Of a stretch of 64,000 nt of DNA, positions 35,409-45,469 are shown in pieces (the first letter of the stretch is position 1; the number at the start of each line of letters is the position of its first letter). The position numbers were made by a program, and so were the translations under genes. The stretch is from Myxococcales bacterium. GTDB lineage: Bacteria > Myxococcota_A > Polyangia > Haliangiales > Haliangiaceae. The notes under the pieces were generated by a model. That model did no database searches, was not told where the DNA came from, and worked only from the letters and a program-made list of their open reading frames with translations. Location: NCBI GenBank assembly GCA_016794525.1, contig JAEUJY010000167.1:62001-126000 (forward strand), read 5' to 3'.

Positions 35409-36865
35409 AAGCTCCGGTGCTGTCGTCCTCGTCGTCGCCGCTGGCCGGCGCGCTGTCGACCCGCGCGTGGCTCGCGCTCGGCGCGGCGCTGGTCGTGATC
35501 GCCGCCTACCGCTGGGGCGTGCCGCTGGCCGCGTGGATCGCGCCGGTGCCGTTCCTGGTCGTCATGCGCCGCGCCGAGCGCTGGCGGACGCGCCTGCTGG
35601 TGCTCGCGGTGCTGACGATCGCGACGACGATCCAGGTCGGCAAGATCATGACCGCGCCGCTGCCGCTGGCGCTGGCGCTGCCGTTCGCGCTGCCGGCCGC
35701 GCTGACCGGCTGGCTCGTGCTGGTCGCCACCGAGGCGGCGCGCCGCCGCGCCGGCGAGCTGGCCGCGGTCGCGACGTTCGTCGCGCTCACCGGCCTGGGC
35801 GAGTGGGCCACCTACACCTTCTCGCCGCTCGGCCTGTGGGGCACCGGCGCCTCGACGCAGGTCGACAACCTCGCGCTCCTGCAGCTGGCGTCGGTCGCCG
35901 GCGTCGCCGGCATCGGCCTGGTCGTCGCGCTGGTGCCGGCGGTGATCGCGATGCTGCTGGCCGCGCCCGCGACCCGCGCCCGGCTGCGCGCGGCGGCGGC
36001 GGCGGCGGCGCTGGTCGTCGCGGTCCACGCCGGCGGCGCGATCCGGCTGTTCACGCACCAGGACGGCCCGACCCTGCGGGTCGCGGCGGTGGTGACCGAC
36101 GTCGGCCTCGGCGAGCGCGGCCTCCCCGACGCCGCGGCGCTGGCCGCCAACGAGGACACGCTGTTCGCGCGCACCCGGCTCGCGGGCGAGCGCGGCGCCG
36201 AGCTGATCGTCTGGAACGAGGCCGCGACCATCGTGGTGCCCGCCGACGAGCCGCGGCTGATCGCGCGGGGCCAGGCCGCGGCCCGCGCGCTGGGCGCCGA
36301 GCTGGTGCTGGCCTACGCGGTGCTCGAGGACGACGCGCCGCTGCGCCTCGACAACAAGTACGTCTGGCTCGATCGCGGCGGCGCAATCGTCGAGACCTAC
36401 CGCAAGCACCACCCGGTGCCGAGCGAGCCGTCGATCCGCGGCACCGCGCCGCTGGTCGCCCACGATCACCCGTGGGGCCGCGCCGCCGGGGCCATCTGCT
36501 ACGACTACGACTTCCCGGCGGTGGCGCGGACCCACGGCCGGCTCGGCGCCGATCTGGTCGTGGTGCCGTCGTCCGACTGGCGCGGCATCGATCCGTTCCA
36601 CACCCAGATCGCCCGCATCGGCGCGATCAGCGGCGGCTTCGCGCTGGTGCGCTCGGTGCGCTGGGCGACCTCGGCGGCGTTCGACGCCTACGGCCGCACC
36701 CGCGCGACGATGGCGGTCGACGAGCAGAACGACCGCGTCATGCTCGCCACCGTCCCGGTCACCCACGTCCCCACCCTCTACGCCCGCCTCGGCGACGCGC
36801 CGGTGGTGGCGCTGTGCCTGGCGCTCCTCGCGGCGGTCATCGTCCGCGCGCGGCGCCGCCGCTGA
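35405..36865 (+). CDS. Lnt-like membrane nitrilase (apolipoprotein N-acyltransferase family)
   Basis: 486 residues. The first half has about six membrane helices. The second half is a nitrilase-fold domain with a complete Glu-Lys-Cys triad: Glu272 in 'WNEAATI', Lys334 in 'YRKHHPVPSEP', Cys365 in 'GAICYDYDFP'. This is the architecture of Lnt, which adds the third acyl chain to lipoproteins. Housekeeping Lnt genes are not normally in a TetR operon, so this may be a specialised or regulated paralogue acting on another acceptor. It is translationally coupled to tetR (ATGA). Confidence 0.85.
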   Translation: MKAPVLSSSSSPLAGALSTRAWLALGAALVVIAAYRWGVPLAAWIAPVPFLVVMRRAERWRTRLLVLAVLTIATTIQVGKIMTAPLPLALALPFALPAALTGWLVLVATEAARRRAGELAAVATFVALTGLGEWATYTFSPLGLWGTGASTQVDNLALLQLASVAGVAGIGLVVALVPAVIAMLLAAPATRARLRAAAAAAALVVAVHAGGAIRLFTHQDGPTLRVAAVVTDVGLGERGLPDAAALAANEDTLFARTRLAGERGAELIVWNEAATIVVPADEPRLIARGQAAARALGAELVLAYAVLEDDAPLRLDNKYVWLDRGGAIVETYRKHHPVPSEPSIRGTAPLVAHDHPWGRAAGAICYDYDFPAVARTHGRLGADLVVVPSSDWRGIDPFHTQIARIGAISGGFALVRSVRWATSAAFDAYGRTRATMAVDEQNDRVMLATVPVTHVPTLYARLGDAPVVALCLALLAAVIVRARRRR

Positions 36866-36874
36866 GGCGATCGC

Positions 36875-37684
36875 TCACGGCGTCGGCGTGGTCGGCGCCG
36901 ACGGCGGCGCGTTCTGCTTGTCGGCCTCCTGGTCGCCGTCGATGATGCGGAACGCCTTCACCTTCGGGCTCTTCTCGCTGAACTGGAAGCTGGCGTCCTC
37001 GATCGCGGCGCCGAACGACGGCTCGTAGAACCGGAAGTGGTTCTTGTTGCCGGAGCCGTCGACGATGATCGACTCCTTGACGCGGTAGTTGCTGGGGTCG
37101 ACCACCAGGTGCAGCGTCTTGTACTGGGCGCTCGACGCCTTGGGCACGAGCTTCAGGACGAAGTCGGTCTTGGCGCCGTACTTGCCGCTGGTGTCGAGCT
37201 CGGGGGTGAAGTCGGCGGCGAGGTCGCCCTTGCCGTAGAGGAAGGTGATCGCGGTCGGCAGCAGGTTCTTCTTCAGGTCCTTCTTGATGACCTGCTTGTT
37301 CTCGTAGTCGACGACGTACAGGTAGCTGCCGTTGGAGATGAAGTCCTTGGCCACGACCGCGGCCTTGCCCTTCTTCTTCTTCGAGAAGTACTGCCAGCGC
37401 ATGTTGCCCGGCTTCTTGATGAGGAGCGTGCCGTCAGACACGTCGGTGCGGCCGAACGTGGCGTTGGTGACCTCCTGCCGGAACTTGGCCTTCACGCTGG
37501 TGATGCCGCCGTAGAACTTCTGCACGCCGGCCATCACCTCGGCGGCGGTGGGCGCCGCGGCGACGCGCTTGCCGGGCGTCGGGAGCCAGCCGAACAGGCC
37601 GCGCGACGGTTGCGCCTGGGCCAGGGCCAGCGAGGGGATGAGCAGCGACGACGAGACGAGGAGGGAGGTGAGGATCTTCTTCAT
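36875..37684 (-). CDS. lolA: LolA-type outer-membrane lipoprotein carrier
   Basis: 269 residues; ATG 37684 has GGAG about 9 nt ahead. Signal peptide 'LLIPSLALAQAQ'. The LolA fold can be followed: 'VQKFYGGITSVKAKFRQEVT', 'GTLLIKKPGNMRWQYF', 'VVDYENKQVIKKDL', 'FLYGKGDLAADF'. LolA takes lipoproteins from the LolCDE complex and hands them to the outer-membrane receptor LolB. It is somewhat longer than E. coli LolA (about 200 residues), with a Pro-rich C-terminal tail. It is convergent with, and next to, the Lnt-like gene: both concern lipoprotein maturation or sorting. Confidence 0.88.
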   Translation of the reverse strand: MKKILTSLLVSSSLLIPSLALAQAQPSRGLFGWLPTPGKRVAAAPTAAEVMAGVQKFYGGITSVKAKFRQEVTNATFGRTDVSDGTLLIKKPGNMRWQYFSKKKKGKAAVVAKDFISNGSYLYVVDYENKQVIKKDLKKNLLPTAITFLYGKGDLAADFTPELDTSGKYGAKTDFVLKLVPKASSAQYKTLHLVVDPSNYRVKESIIVDGSGNKNHFRFYEPSFGAAIEDASFQFSEKSPKVKAFRIIDGDQEADKQNAPPSAPTTPTP

Positions 37685-37801
37685 CGGTAGGCTCCGGCGC
37701 GGGGAACGCCGCGGTTGTACTAGTAGACGCACGGGGTCGCGAGGGGATTCATGCGCGACCGCGAGCCAGATCGAGGGGTTAGCAGGGCGCCTGGCCCGGC
37801 G

Positions 37802-38308
37802 CTACCCGGAGATCAGCAGCGCGGCCAGCTCGACCCGCGCGGCGGGGGCGCCGCCGGCGGCGCGATCGATGACGCCGAGCGTGGTCGAGACCAGCTCCTG
37901 ATCGAGGATGCAGTCGGCGTCGGCGGCGGCGGGGCCGCGGGCGGCGAAGTTGAGCGCGCAGCTGGTGACGACCGGCAGGCTGCCCTGGCGCAGGCGGATC
38001 GGCACGCCGTGCGAGCGGCACACCAGCGGGCGCACCGCGTAGATGCGGCAGCGGTCGTCGGCGTCGAGGGCGGCGCAGCGATCGGGCGCGGCGGTGGCGG
38101 CGGCGGCGGCGATCGCGGCGCGCGCGGCGACGGGCTGCGCGGCGAGCCAGGCGCGGATCGCGGCGGCCTCGACGCCGGTGACGGTCAGCCGCGCGTGGCA
38201 GCAGGTCGCGCACCCGGGGCCGCAGCGCAGGTCGGCGGCGTGGCGCGCCTCGACCCGCGCGACGAAGGCGTCGACCTTGGCGACCAGCGCGGCGTACGGC
38301 GTCGACAC
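37802..38308 (-). CDS. YkgJ-type cysteine-cluster protein
   Basis: 168 residues from a GTG start at 38308. The conserved Cys pattern of the YkgJ (UPF0153) family is present: 'CGPGCATCCHARLTVTGVEA', then 'CAALDADDRCRIYAVRPLVC', then 'VTSCALNF'. The cluster probably binds zinc or an iron-sulfur centre. The family function is unknown. It starts 14 nt after the ArsR gene ends, so the two may be on one transcript. Confidence 0.85.
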   Translation of the reverse strand: MSTPYAALVAKVDAFVARVEARHAADLRCGPGCATCCHARLTVTGVEAAAIRAWLAAQPVAARAAIAAAAATAAPDRCAALDADDRCRIYAVRPLVCRSHGVPIRLRQGSLPVVTSCALNFAARGPAAADADCILDQELVSTTLGVIDRAAGGAPAARVELAALLISG

Positions 38309-38322
38309 GCCGGCAGGATAGC

Positions 38323-38661
38323 TCAGCGCTCGACGAAGTCGCGCAGCCGTGCCAGCGCGTCGTCCCACTGCGCGGCGACGTCGTCGAGGTACGCGTGGGC
38401 GTCGGCCAGGCGCGCCGGCACCAGCTCCCACAGCCGCTCGCGGCCGGCGCGGCGATCGCGGACCAGGCCGGCCTCGGCCAGCACCTCGAGGTGCTTGGTC
38501 ACCGCCTGCCGCGTGACGTCGACGCGCTCGCCGAGGTGGGCGGTCGAGCCTGGCCCGGCCGACGCCAGCCGCGCCAGGATCCGCAGCCGGGTCTCGTCGC
38601 CGAGCGCCGCGAACAGCGGGGCCGCCGCGCGCGCGGTGGGCGCCGCGCTACCCCTCGACAT
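38323..38661 (-). CDS. ArsR-family winged-helix repressor
   Basis: 112 residues. 'LFAALGDETRLRILARLASA' then 'RVDVTRQAVTKHLEVLAEAG' is the ArsR helix-turn-helix. There are no clustered metal-binding Cys, so it is probably of the non-metal type often paired with SRPBCC proteins. It overlaps the SRPBCC gene by 14 nt. Two matching 16-bp inverted repeats upstream of that pair are probably its operators, so the module is likely self-repressed. Confidence 0.9.
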   Translation of the reverse strand: MSRGSAAPTARAAAPLFAALGDETRLRILARLASAGPGSTAHLGERVDVTRQAVTKHLEVLAEAGLVRDRRAGRERLWELVPARLADAHAYLDDVAAQWDDALARLRDFVER

Positions 38662-39115
38662 GGGCCACCAGGTTGCGGAGCTGCCCGCTCCAGCCCTCGT
38701 CGTTCATGCGGAACGCCAGCTCGCGCCGGCCGGGGGGCAGCTGGGCGAAGCCGGACTCGGTGACGGTGACGCGCGTGCCGCCGGGCTCCTCGCTGAGCGC
38801 GAACTCGACGAGCGTCTTCGGCTCGGTCGAGTAGTCGACCGCGGGATCGACGGCGTACGGGTGCCAGCGGAACGCGAAGCGCGTGGGCGGGTCGATCGCC
38901 ACCACCTCGGCCAGGAACCGCACGTGCTCGAAGCCGCAGTGGGTGATGTTGCCGGTCACGGTCGCGCCGACCGCGAACGGGCGGTCGAGCCGCGCGCGGA
39001 ACCAGGTGCCGAACGTGGCGTGGTCGGTGAGCGCGGCCCACACGCGGGCCAGGGGCGCGCGCATCAGCATCGTGCGGGTCACGTGGTCGGGGGACTCGTT
39101 CGTCGCGGTCGTCAT
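38648..39115 (-). CDS. SRPBCC (AHSA1-like START-fold) protein
   Basis: 155 residues. It begins 'TRTMLMRAPLARVWAALTDH' and ends 'FRMNDEGWSGQLRNLVAHVE', the usual start and end of AHSA1/CalC-type SRPBCC domains, which hold a hydrophobic ligand in a deep pocket. Ligand unknown. The gene is immediately upstream of, and overlaps, an arsR gene, a very common pairing in which the regulator controls the pair. A predicted operator begins only 5 nt ahead of its ATG. Confidence 0.88.
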   Translation of the reverse strand: MTTATNESPDHVTRTMLMRAPLARVWAALTDHATFGTWFRARLDRPFAVGATVTGNITHCGFEHVRFLAEVVAIDPPTRFAFRWHPYAVDPAVDYSTEPKTLVEFALSEEPGGTRVTVTESGFAQLPPGRRELAFRMNDEGWSGQLRNLVAHVEG

Positions 39116-39119
39116 GAAT

Positions 39120-39135
39120 GCAACCTCCTGGTTGC
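39120..39135. promoter_or_regulatory. ArsR operator candidate 1
   Basis: GCAACC-TCCT-GGTTGC, perfect 6-bp arms around 4 nt; extended by AT on each side it is an 8-bp-arm palindrome (39118-39137). It lies just upstream of the SRPBCC-arsR start, in the divergent gap to the DoxX gene. Confidence 0.7.
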
Positions 39136-39159
39136 ATATTGCTCCACGCGCAGAGAAAC

Positions 39160-39175
39160 GCAACTGATCGGTTGC
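39160..39175. promoter_or_regulatory. ArsR operator candidate 2
   Basis: GCAACTGATCGGTTGC has the same GCAAC...GTTGC ends as site 1 and lies 40 bp further on (centre to centre), close to four helical turns. Two matching sites in one gap support a real operator pair. Confidence 0.7.
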
Positions 39176-39331
39176 TCTTTCTTGTCCGCCCTGCCGAGCG
39201 CCGAGTCGTTCCGATGACTTCCGGACCGCTCGTCGTTTTCTTTCGAATTTCCTCCCCGCGCATGTCGATCCGGCGCGGGCTCGGCAGTCGTGACGATGAC
39301 GGCACCGACGCCGCACTTCCTGGAGACCCCC

Positions 39332-39751
39332 ATGGCCACGACGCTCGCAGCTCCCCTCCCCCGCCCCACGACCGGCCCGACGACCCGCGCGCGCTGGCTG
39401 GGGCGCATCCTGTCCGGCCTCCCCGCGCTGTTCCTCGGGTTCGACGCGATCGGCAAGCTGATCGCGCCGCGCGCCGTCGTCGAGGGCAGCGCGCGCCTCG
39501 GGATCGACCCGGCGTTGCTGCCAGTGCTCGGCGTGGTGCTGGCCGCCGGCGTCGCGCTCTACGTGGTGCCGCGGACCGCGGCGCTGGGCGCGGCGCTCCT
39601 GACCGGGTACCTGGGCGGCGCGGTGTTCGCGCACGCGCGGGTCGCCGATCCGCTGTTCACCCACACGCTGTTCCCCTTCTACTTCGGGGCGTGCCTGTGG
39701 ACCGGCCTGTACCTGCGCGACCCGCGGGTCCGCGCGCTGATCGCCCGCTGA
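39332..39751 (+). CDS. DoxX-like membrane protein
   Basis: 139 residues from ATG 39332, chosen because GGAG lies about 8 nt ahead; two earlier in-frame starts lack this. Four membrane helices, with 'GLPALFLGFDAIGKLIAP' and 'AALLTGYLGGAVFAHARV' matching DoxX family motifs. Its role is not clear (some relatives act in redox or quinol chemistry). DoxX, SRPBCC and ArsR genes are often neighbours. It is divergent from the SRPBCC-arsR pair, so the two operators probably control it too. Confidence 0.82.
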   Translation: MATTLAAPLPRPTTGPTTRARWLGRILSGLPALFLGFDAIGKLIAPRAVVEGSARLGIDPALLPVLGVVLAAGVALYVVPRTAALGAALLTGYLGGAVFAHARVADPLFTHTLFPFYFGACLWTGLYLRDPRVRALIAR

Positions 39752-39852
39752 TCCTGGGCCCCGAGACGGCCGCCCGAATCAAATCGACCCGTTGAGCGGT
39801 GACGCAGGCCAGATCCTGGTCACACCTGGCGCGGTCGCGACTCGATCCGGAC

Positions 39853-42258
<2,406 letters not shown>

Positions 42259-42319
42259 GCGCCTGAACCTCAGCGCCGCTCGACTGCGGCCCGGCGCGCG
42301 GCGACGAGCCGCCTGGGAT

Positions 42320-43627
42320 TCACGGCCGATAGACGTTGTCGCGGACGCCCGAGACGCCGAACGTCGAGTCGCCGACGTTGGTGCGCACGGTCAGTAGGAT
42401 CTGACGCCAGCTGCTGCGGCCGCCGTGCTCGATCGCCCACACCATCTTGGCGATCGCCGGGCCGGCGAACTCGTTGGCGGTGGCCGACACCTCGACCACC
42501 GACGACATCAGGTCGAGCTTGGCCCACGAGTCGCCCTTGCCGTGGAGGATCGGGCGCACGTAGTACTCGTAGCCGAGGCAGCCGCCGTAGAGGAAGATCT
42601 GGTAGGTGCTCGGGTAGGTCGGGCGCGACCAGAAGTCCGAGGCGCCGAGCATCGAGTGGCCGTCCCACACGACGATCTCGTGCTCCGACAGCGCCTTCTG
42701 GAAGTTGGCGAAGTGCGCGTAGTCGCCGAGGCCCGAGAACTCGTAGGGCGAGTACAGGTCGATCTGGATCGTGTTGCCGGCGGCCGGCTTCTCGAAGCGC
42801 TTGCCGAGCGGCGCCGCGACCTCCTTGTAGCCGGCCTCCTTGAGCCACTTCGCGTAGCGCTTGTAGCTGCGCACGCCGAGGTCGCTGTCGGTGATCGCGC
42901 CGTCGTCGATCTGGCCGAACAGGATCACCGCGGTGACCTTGTGGTCGGCGGTGAGCTGGTCGTACTCGGGGTAGACCGCCTTGGTCGTCGTCGGGAACTT
43001 CTTGGTGACGGTGATCTTCAGGTCCTGGGTCGCGACCTTGCAGCTGGTCTGCTCGGGCAGCCAGCGGTACCAGTACACCGACGCGTCGAGGCCGATGTGA
43101 TCGTCGTCGTCGGCGCAGGTCGAGCCGGCGTCGCTCATGATCGAGAACGGGTTGACCGGCACCTTCGAGGTGTAGACCTTGCCGACCGCGACCTCGCTGG
43201 GCTTGGTGAACAAGAGCACCGAGTTGATGCCGCGCAGGCGCCAGTGCTTGCGGGTCTTGCCGGCGGGCACGTCGGCGTTGCCGTACCAGGTGCCGTCGAT
43301 CAGCCACTCGGCGCGATCGGTCGCGCTGGCGTCCTCGGCCAGCGACTCGAGGTACATCACCTCGCGCTTGCGCAGGTTGGTCAGCGCGAACTGGCCGAGC
43401 GCCGCCGGGCCGTCCTCGAGCCGGTAGGCCGGGCCGGTGACGTCGCCCTCGAGGTCGACCTCGACCTCGAAGCCGTCGGGGTTGAGGTAGGCCGAGTCTT
43501 CCTTGCTGTCGTCGGACAGGTCCGCCAGGAACGGGTTGGGCTGGCTGTCGGGATCGTTGTCGGCGGCGCAGGCGGAGAGCGCGATGCCGGCGACGGCGGT
43601 CGAGAGCAGGGTCCAGGACTGGCGCAT
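42320..43627 (-). CDS. Large lipoprotein of unknown function
   Basis: 435 residues. Lipoprotein signal 'AVAGIALSACAADNDP'. An acidic Asp/Ser linker ('LADLSDDSKEDS') follows, then a domain with 'HEIVVWDGHSMLGASDFWSR' and 'YQIFLYGGCLGYEYYVRPIL' that looks like a well-conserved core. I do not recognise it, but it reads as an enzyme or binding domain rather than a repeat protein. It is probably on the outer membrane surface. The gene converges with the kinase-TPR gene. Confidence 0.7.
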   Translation of the reverse strand: MRQSWTLLSTAVAGIALSACAADNDPDSQPNPFLADLSDDSKEDSAYLNPDGFEVEVDLEGDVTGPAYRLEDGPAALGQFALTNLRKREVMYLESLAEDASATDRAEWLIDGTWYGNADVPAGKTRKHWRLRGINSVLLFTKPSEVAVGKVYTSKVPVNPFSIMSDAGSTCADDDDHIGLDASVYWYRWLPEQTSCKVATQDLKITVTKKFPTTTKAVYPEYDQLTADHKVTAVILFGQIDDGAITDSDLGVRSYKRYAKWLKEAGYKEVAAPLGKRFEKPAAGNTIQIDLYSPYEFSGLGDYAHFANFQKALSEHEIVVWDGHSMLGASDFWSRPTYPSTYQIFLYGGCLGYEYYVRPILHGKGDSWAKLDLMSSVVEVSATANEFAGPAIAKMVWAIEHGGRSSWRQILLTVRTNVGDSTFGVSGVRDNVYRP

Positions 43628-43863
43628 GGCGGTCCGAAGAGCAGGAAGCGATCCAGCCTCAGCGACCCGTGATCTCGCGACGTTGCGCGGCGGGCTGGGT
43701 GGCTTGGACGGTAGCCGGACAGCGGCGCGGCCGGGTGACCGGCGGCTGGACACGCCGGTGGACCTTCGACGGGCGTCCGACGACAGTCGCGGGCCGGCCG
43801 CGGCTGGTTCTGCGGTGTTGGCCGCGCCGCGGGCTTGGCCCGCCGCGTGAACCTTGGCTCGCC

Positions 43864-44082
43864 GTGCGCATCCTCGCGGTGATCCTGGCAGCGTCGCTGG
43901 TCGGCGGGTGCTTCGGCACGTTCCCCACCGATCTCGACTCGCCCGACGCCCCCGGCTCCAGCGCCCCGCACGAGGACGGCCCCGACGAGGCCACGCAGAT
44001 GATCGTCGCGGCGTCGGCGATCGCGGTGGTGGGCCTGGTGGTCTACCTGGGCTACCGCCACCAGGCGCGGCACCAGCGCTGA
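43864..44082 (+). CDS. Small lipoprotein with C-terminal membrane helix
   Basis: 72 residues from a GTG start; a longer upstream frame lacks coding character. The signal 'ILAVILAASLVGGCFGTFPT' has a lipobox with Cys. An acidic linker precedes a C-terminal hydrophobic helix ('MIVAASAIAVVGLVVYLGYR'). A lipid anchor at one end and a membrane helix at the other is unusual. Function unknown. Confidence 0.6.
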   Translation: MRILAVILAASLVGGCFGTFPTDLDSPDAPGSSAPHEDGPDEATQMIVAASAIAVVGLVVYLGYRHQARHQR

Positions 44083-44105
44083 GCGGCTGCGGCGCGCGCC
44101 CGCGC

Positions 44106-44111
44106 TACACT
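44106..44111 (+). promoter_or_regulatory. Putative -10 box (TACACT) of the LysR gene
   Basis: TACACT ends 10 nt before the ATG at 44122. No Shine-Dalgarno sequence. Confidence 0.5.
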
Positions 44112-44121
44112 GCGCCGGCCC

Positions 44122-45015
44122 ATGGACCTGAACGAGATCGTCGTGTTCGCGAAGGTGGTCGAGACCAAGAGCTTCACCGCGGCGGCGCAGGCGCTGGGGC
44201 TGCCCAAGTCGACGGTCAGCCGCAAGGTGTCGCAGCTCGAGGAGCGGCTCGACGCGCGGCTCCTGCAGCGCACCACGCGCAAGCTCTCGCTGACCGAGAT
44301 CGGCCGCGCCTACTACGAGCGCTGCCAGCGCATCGTCGCCGACATCGCGGCGGCCGAGCAGTTGGTCGACGATCTCCAGGCGACGCCGCGCGGGCGGCTC
44401 AAGGTCACCGCGCCGGTCGACCTCGGGGCGTTCCGGCTGGGCGAGCTGACCGCGCGCTTCCTCGCCACCAACGCCGACATCGACGTCCACCTCGAGCTCA
44501 CCGATCGCGTCGTCGACCTGGTCGACGAGGGCTTCGACCTGGCGATCCGGTTCGGGCCGCTGCCGGAGTCGACGCTGGTGGCGCGCCGGCTGACGACGGC
44601 GTCGATGGGCCTGTACGCCGCGCCCGAGTACCTGGCCCGGCGCGGCGTGCCGACCGATCCCGACGCGCTCGGCGAGCACGACCTGCTGGTGTTCGCGCCG
44701 GTGCCGCGGCTGGCGACCTGGACCCTGCACGGCGACGGCGGCCCGGTCGAGCTGGTGCCGACCAGCCGTTTGACCTCCAACAACCTGCTGGCGATCTACG
44801 AGGCGGCGCGCGGCGGCGCCGGCGTCGCGTTCATCCCCGGCTTCGTGCTGCGCTGCCTGGGCGGCGACGAGTCGCTGGTGCCGGTGCTGCCGGGCTGGCG
44901 CAGCGCGACGATCGACCTGTTCGCGGTGTACCCGTCGGGCCGCAACCTCGCGCCCAAGGTGCGCCTGTACCTCGACTTCCTCGCCGCGCACCTGGCGCCG
45001 GCGAGCGGCCTGTAG
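44122..45015 (+). CDS. LysR-family transcriptional regulator (DmlR/CrgA-like)
   Basis: 297 residues. Typical N-terminus 'VFAKVVETKSFTAAAQALGL' and 'PKSTVSRKVSQLEERLDARL'. The effector domain carries 'GRLKVTAPVDLGAFRLGELT' and 'DEGFDLAIRFGPLPESTLVA', close to the large CrgA/DmlR/AaeR subgroup. It has its own TACACT box 10 nt ahead of the ATG. The neighbours are a convergent DUF423 gene and an upstream small lipoprotein, so the target is not obvious. Confidence 0.93.
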   Translation: MDLNEIVVFAKVVETKSFTAAAQALGLPKSTVSRKVSQLEERLDARLLQRTTRKLSLTEIGRAYYERCQRIVADIAAAEQLVDDLQATPRGRLKVTAPVDLGAFRLGELTARFLATNADIDVHLELTDRVVDLVDEGFDLAIRFGPLPESTLVARRLTTASMGLYAAPEYLARRGVPTDPDALGEHDLLVFAPVPRLATWTLHGDGGPVELVPTSRLTSNNLLAIYEAARGGAGVAFIPGFVLRCLGGDESLVPVLPGWRSATIDLFAVYPSGRNLAPKVRLYLDFLAAHLAPASGL

Positions 45016-45384
45016 CTACCCGCGCAGCGCGGCGATCGCGGTCCACGCCCACGCGGCGATCATCGCGGCGCCGCCGATCGGCGTGATCGCGCCCAGCACC
45101 TTCACCCCCGACAGCGCCAGCGCGTACAGCGTGCCGGCGAAGATCGCGGTGCCGGCGACCAACAGCCACGCGGCGCGGGCGTCGCCCAGCCCGCGCTCGA
45201 GCGCGAGCGCCAGCGCGAGCACGCCGAGCGCGCCGTACATGTGATAGCGGGCGCCGGTCTCGAAGACCGCGAGGCGCTCGGTCGACAGGCGATCGCGCAG
45301 GCCGTGGGCGCCGAACGCGCCGGCGGCGATCGCCAGCGCGATCAGCGCGGCGCCGGTGGCGAAGAGGCGTTGCCAGCTGGTCAT
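45016..45384 (-). CDS. DUF423 small membrane protein (YgdD-like)
   Basis: 122 residues, four membrane helices. 'IALAIAAGAFGAHGLRDRLS' and 'FETGARYHMYGALGVLALAL' are family hallmarks. Function not established. Its TAG stop and the LysR stop lie back to back (TAGCTA at 45013-45018) with no space between the genes. Confidence 0.9.
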   Translation of the reverse strand: MTSWQRLFATGAALIALAIAAGAFGAHGLRDRLSTERLAVFETGARYHMYGALGVLALALALERGLGDARAAWLLVAGTAIFAGTLYALALSGVKVLGAITPIGGAAMIAAWAWTAIAALRG

Positions 45385-45469
45385 GGCGGCACTGTGGCCC
45401 GGGGGTGGCGCACGGTCAACGCGCGGCGGCGGCGCGGCTTGTCGCGGCCGGCTTGTCGCGGACCGGCAG

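Noticed and set aside
43381-44991. Minus-strand open frame of 536 codons spanning a lipoprotein and the LysR gene
   Set aside because: It crosses several real genes in other frames and has no conserved motif.
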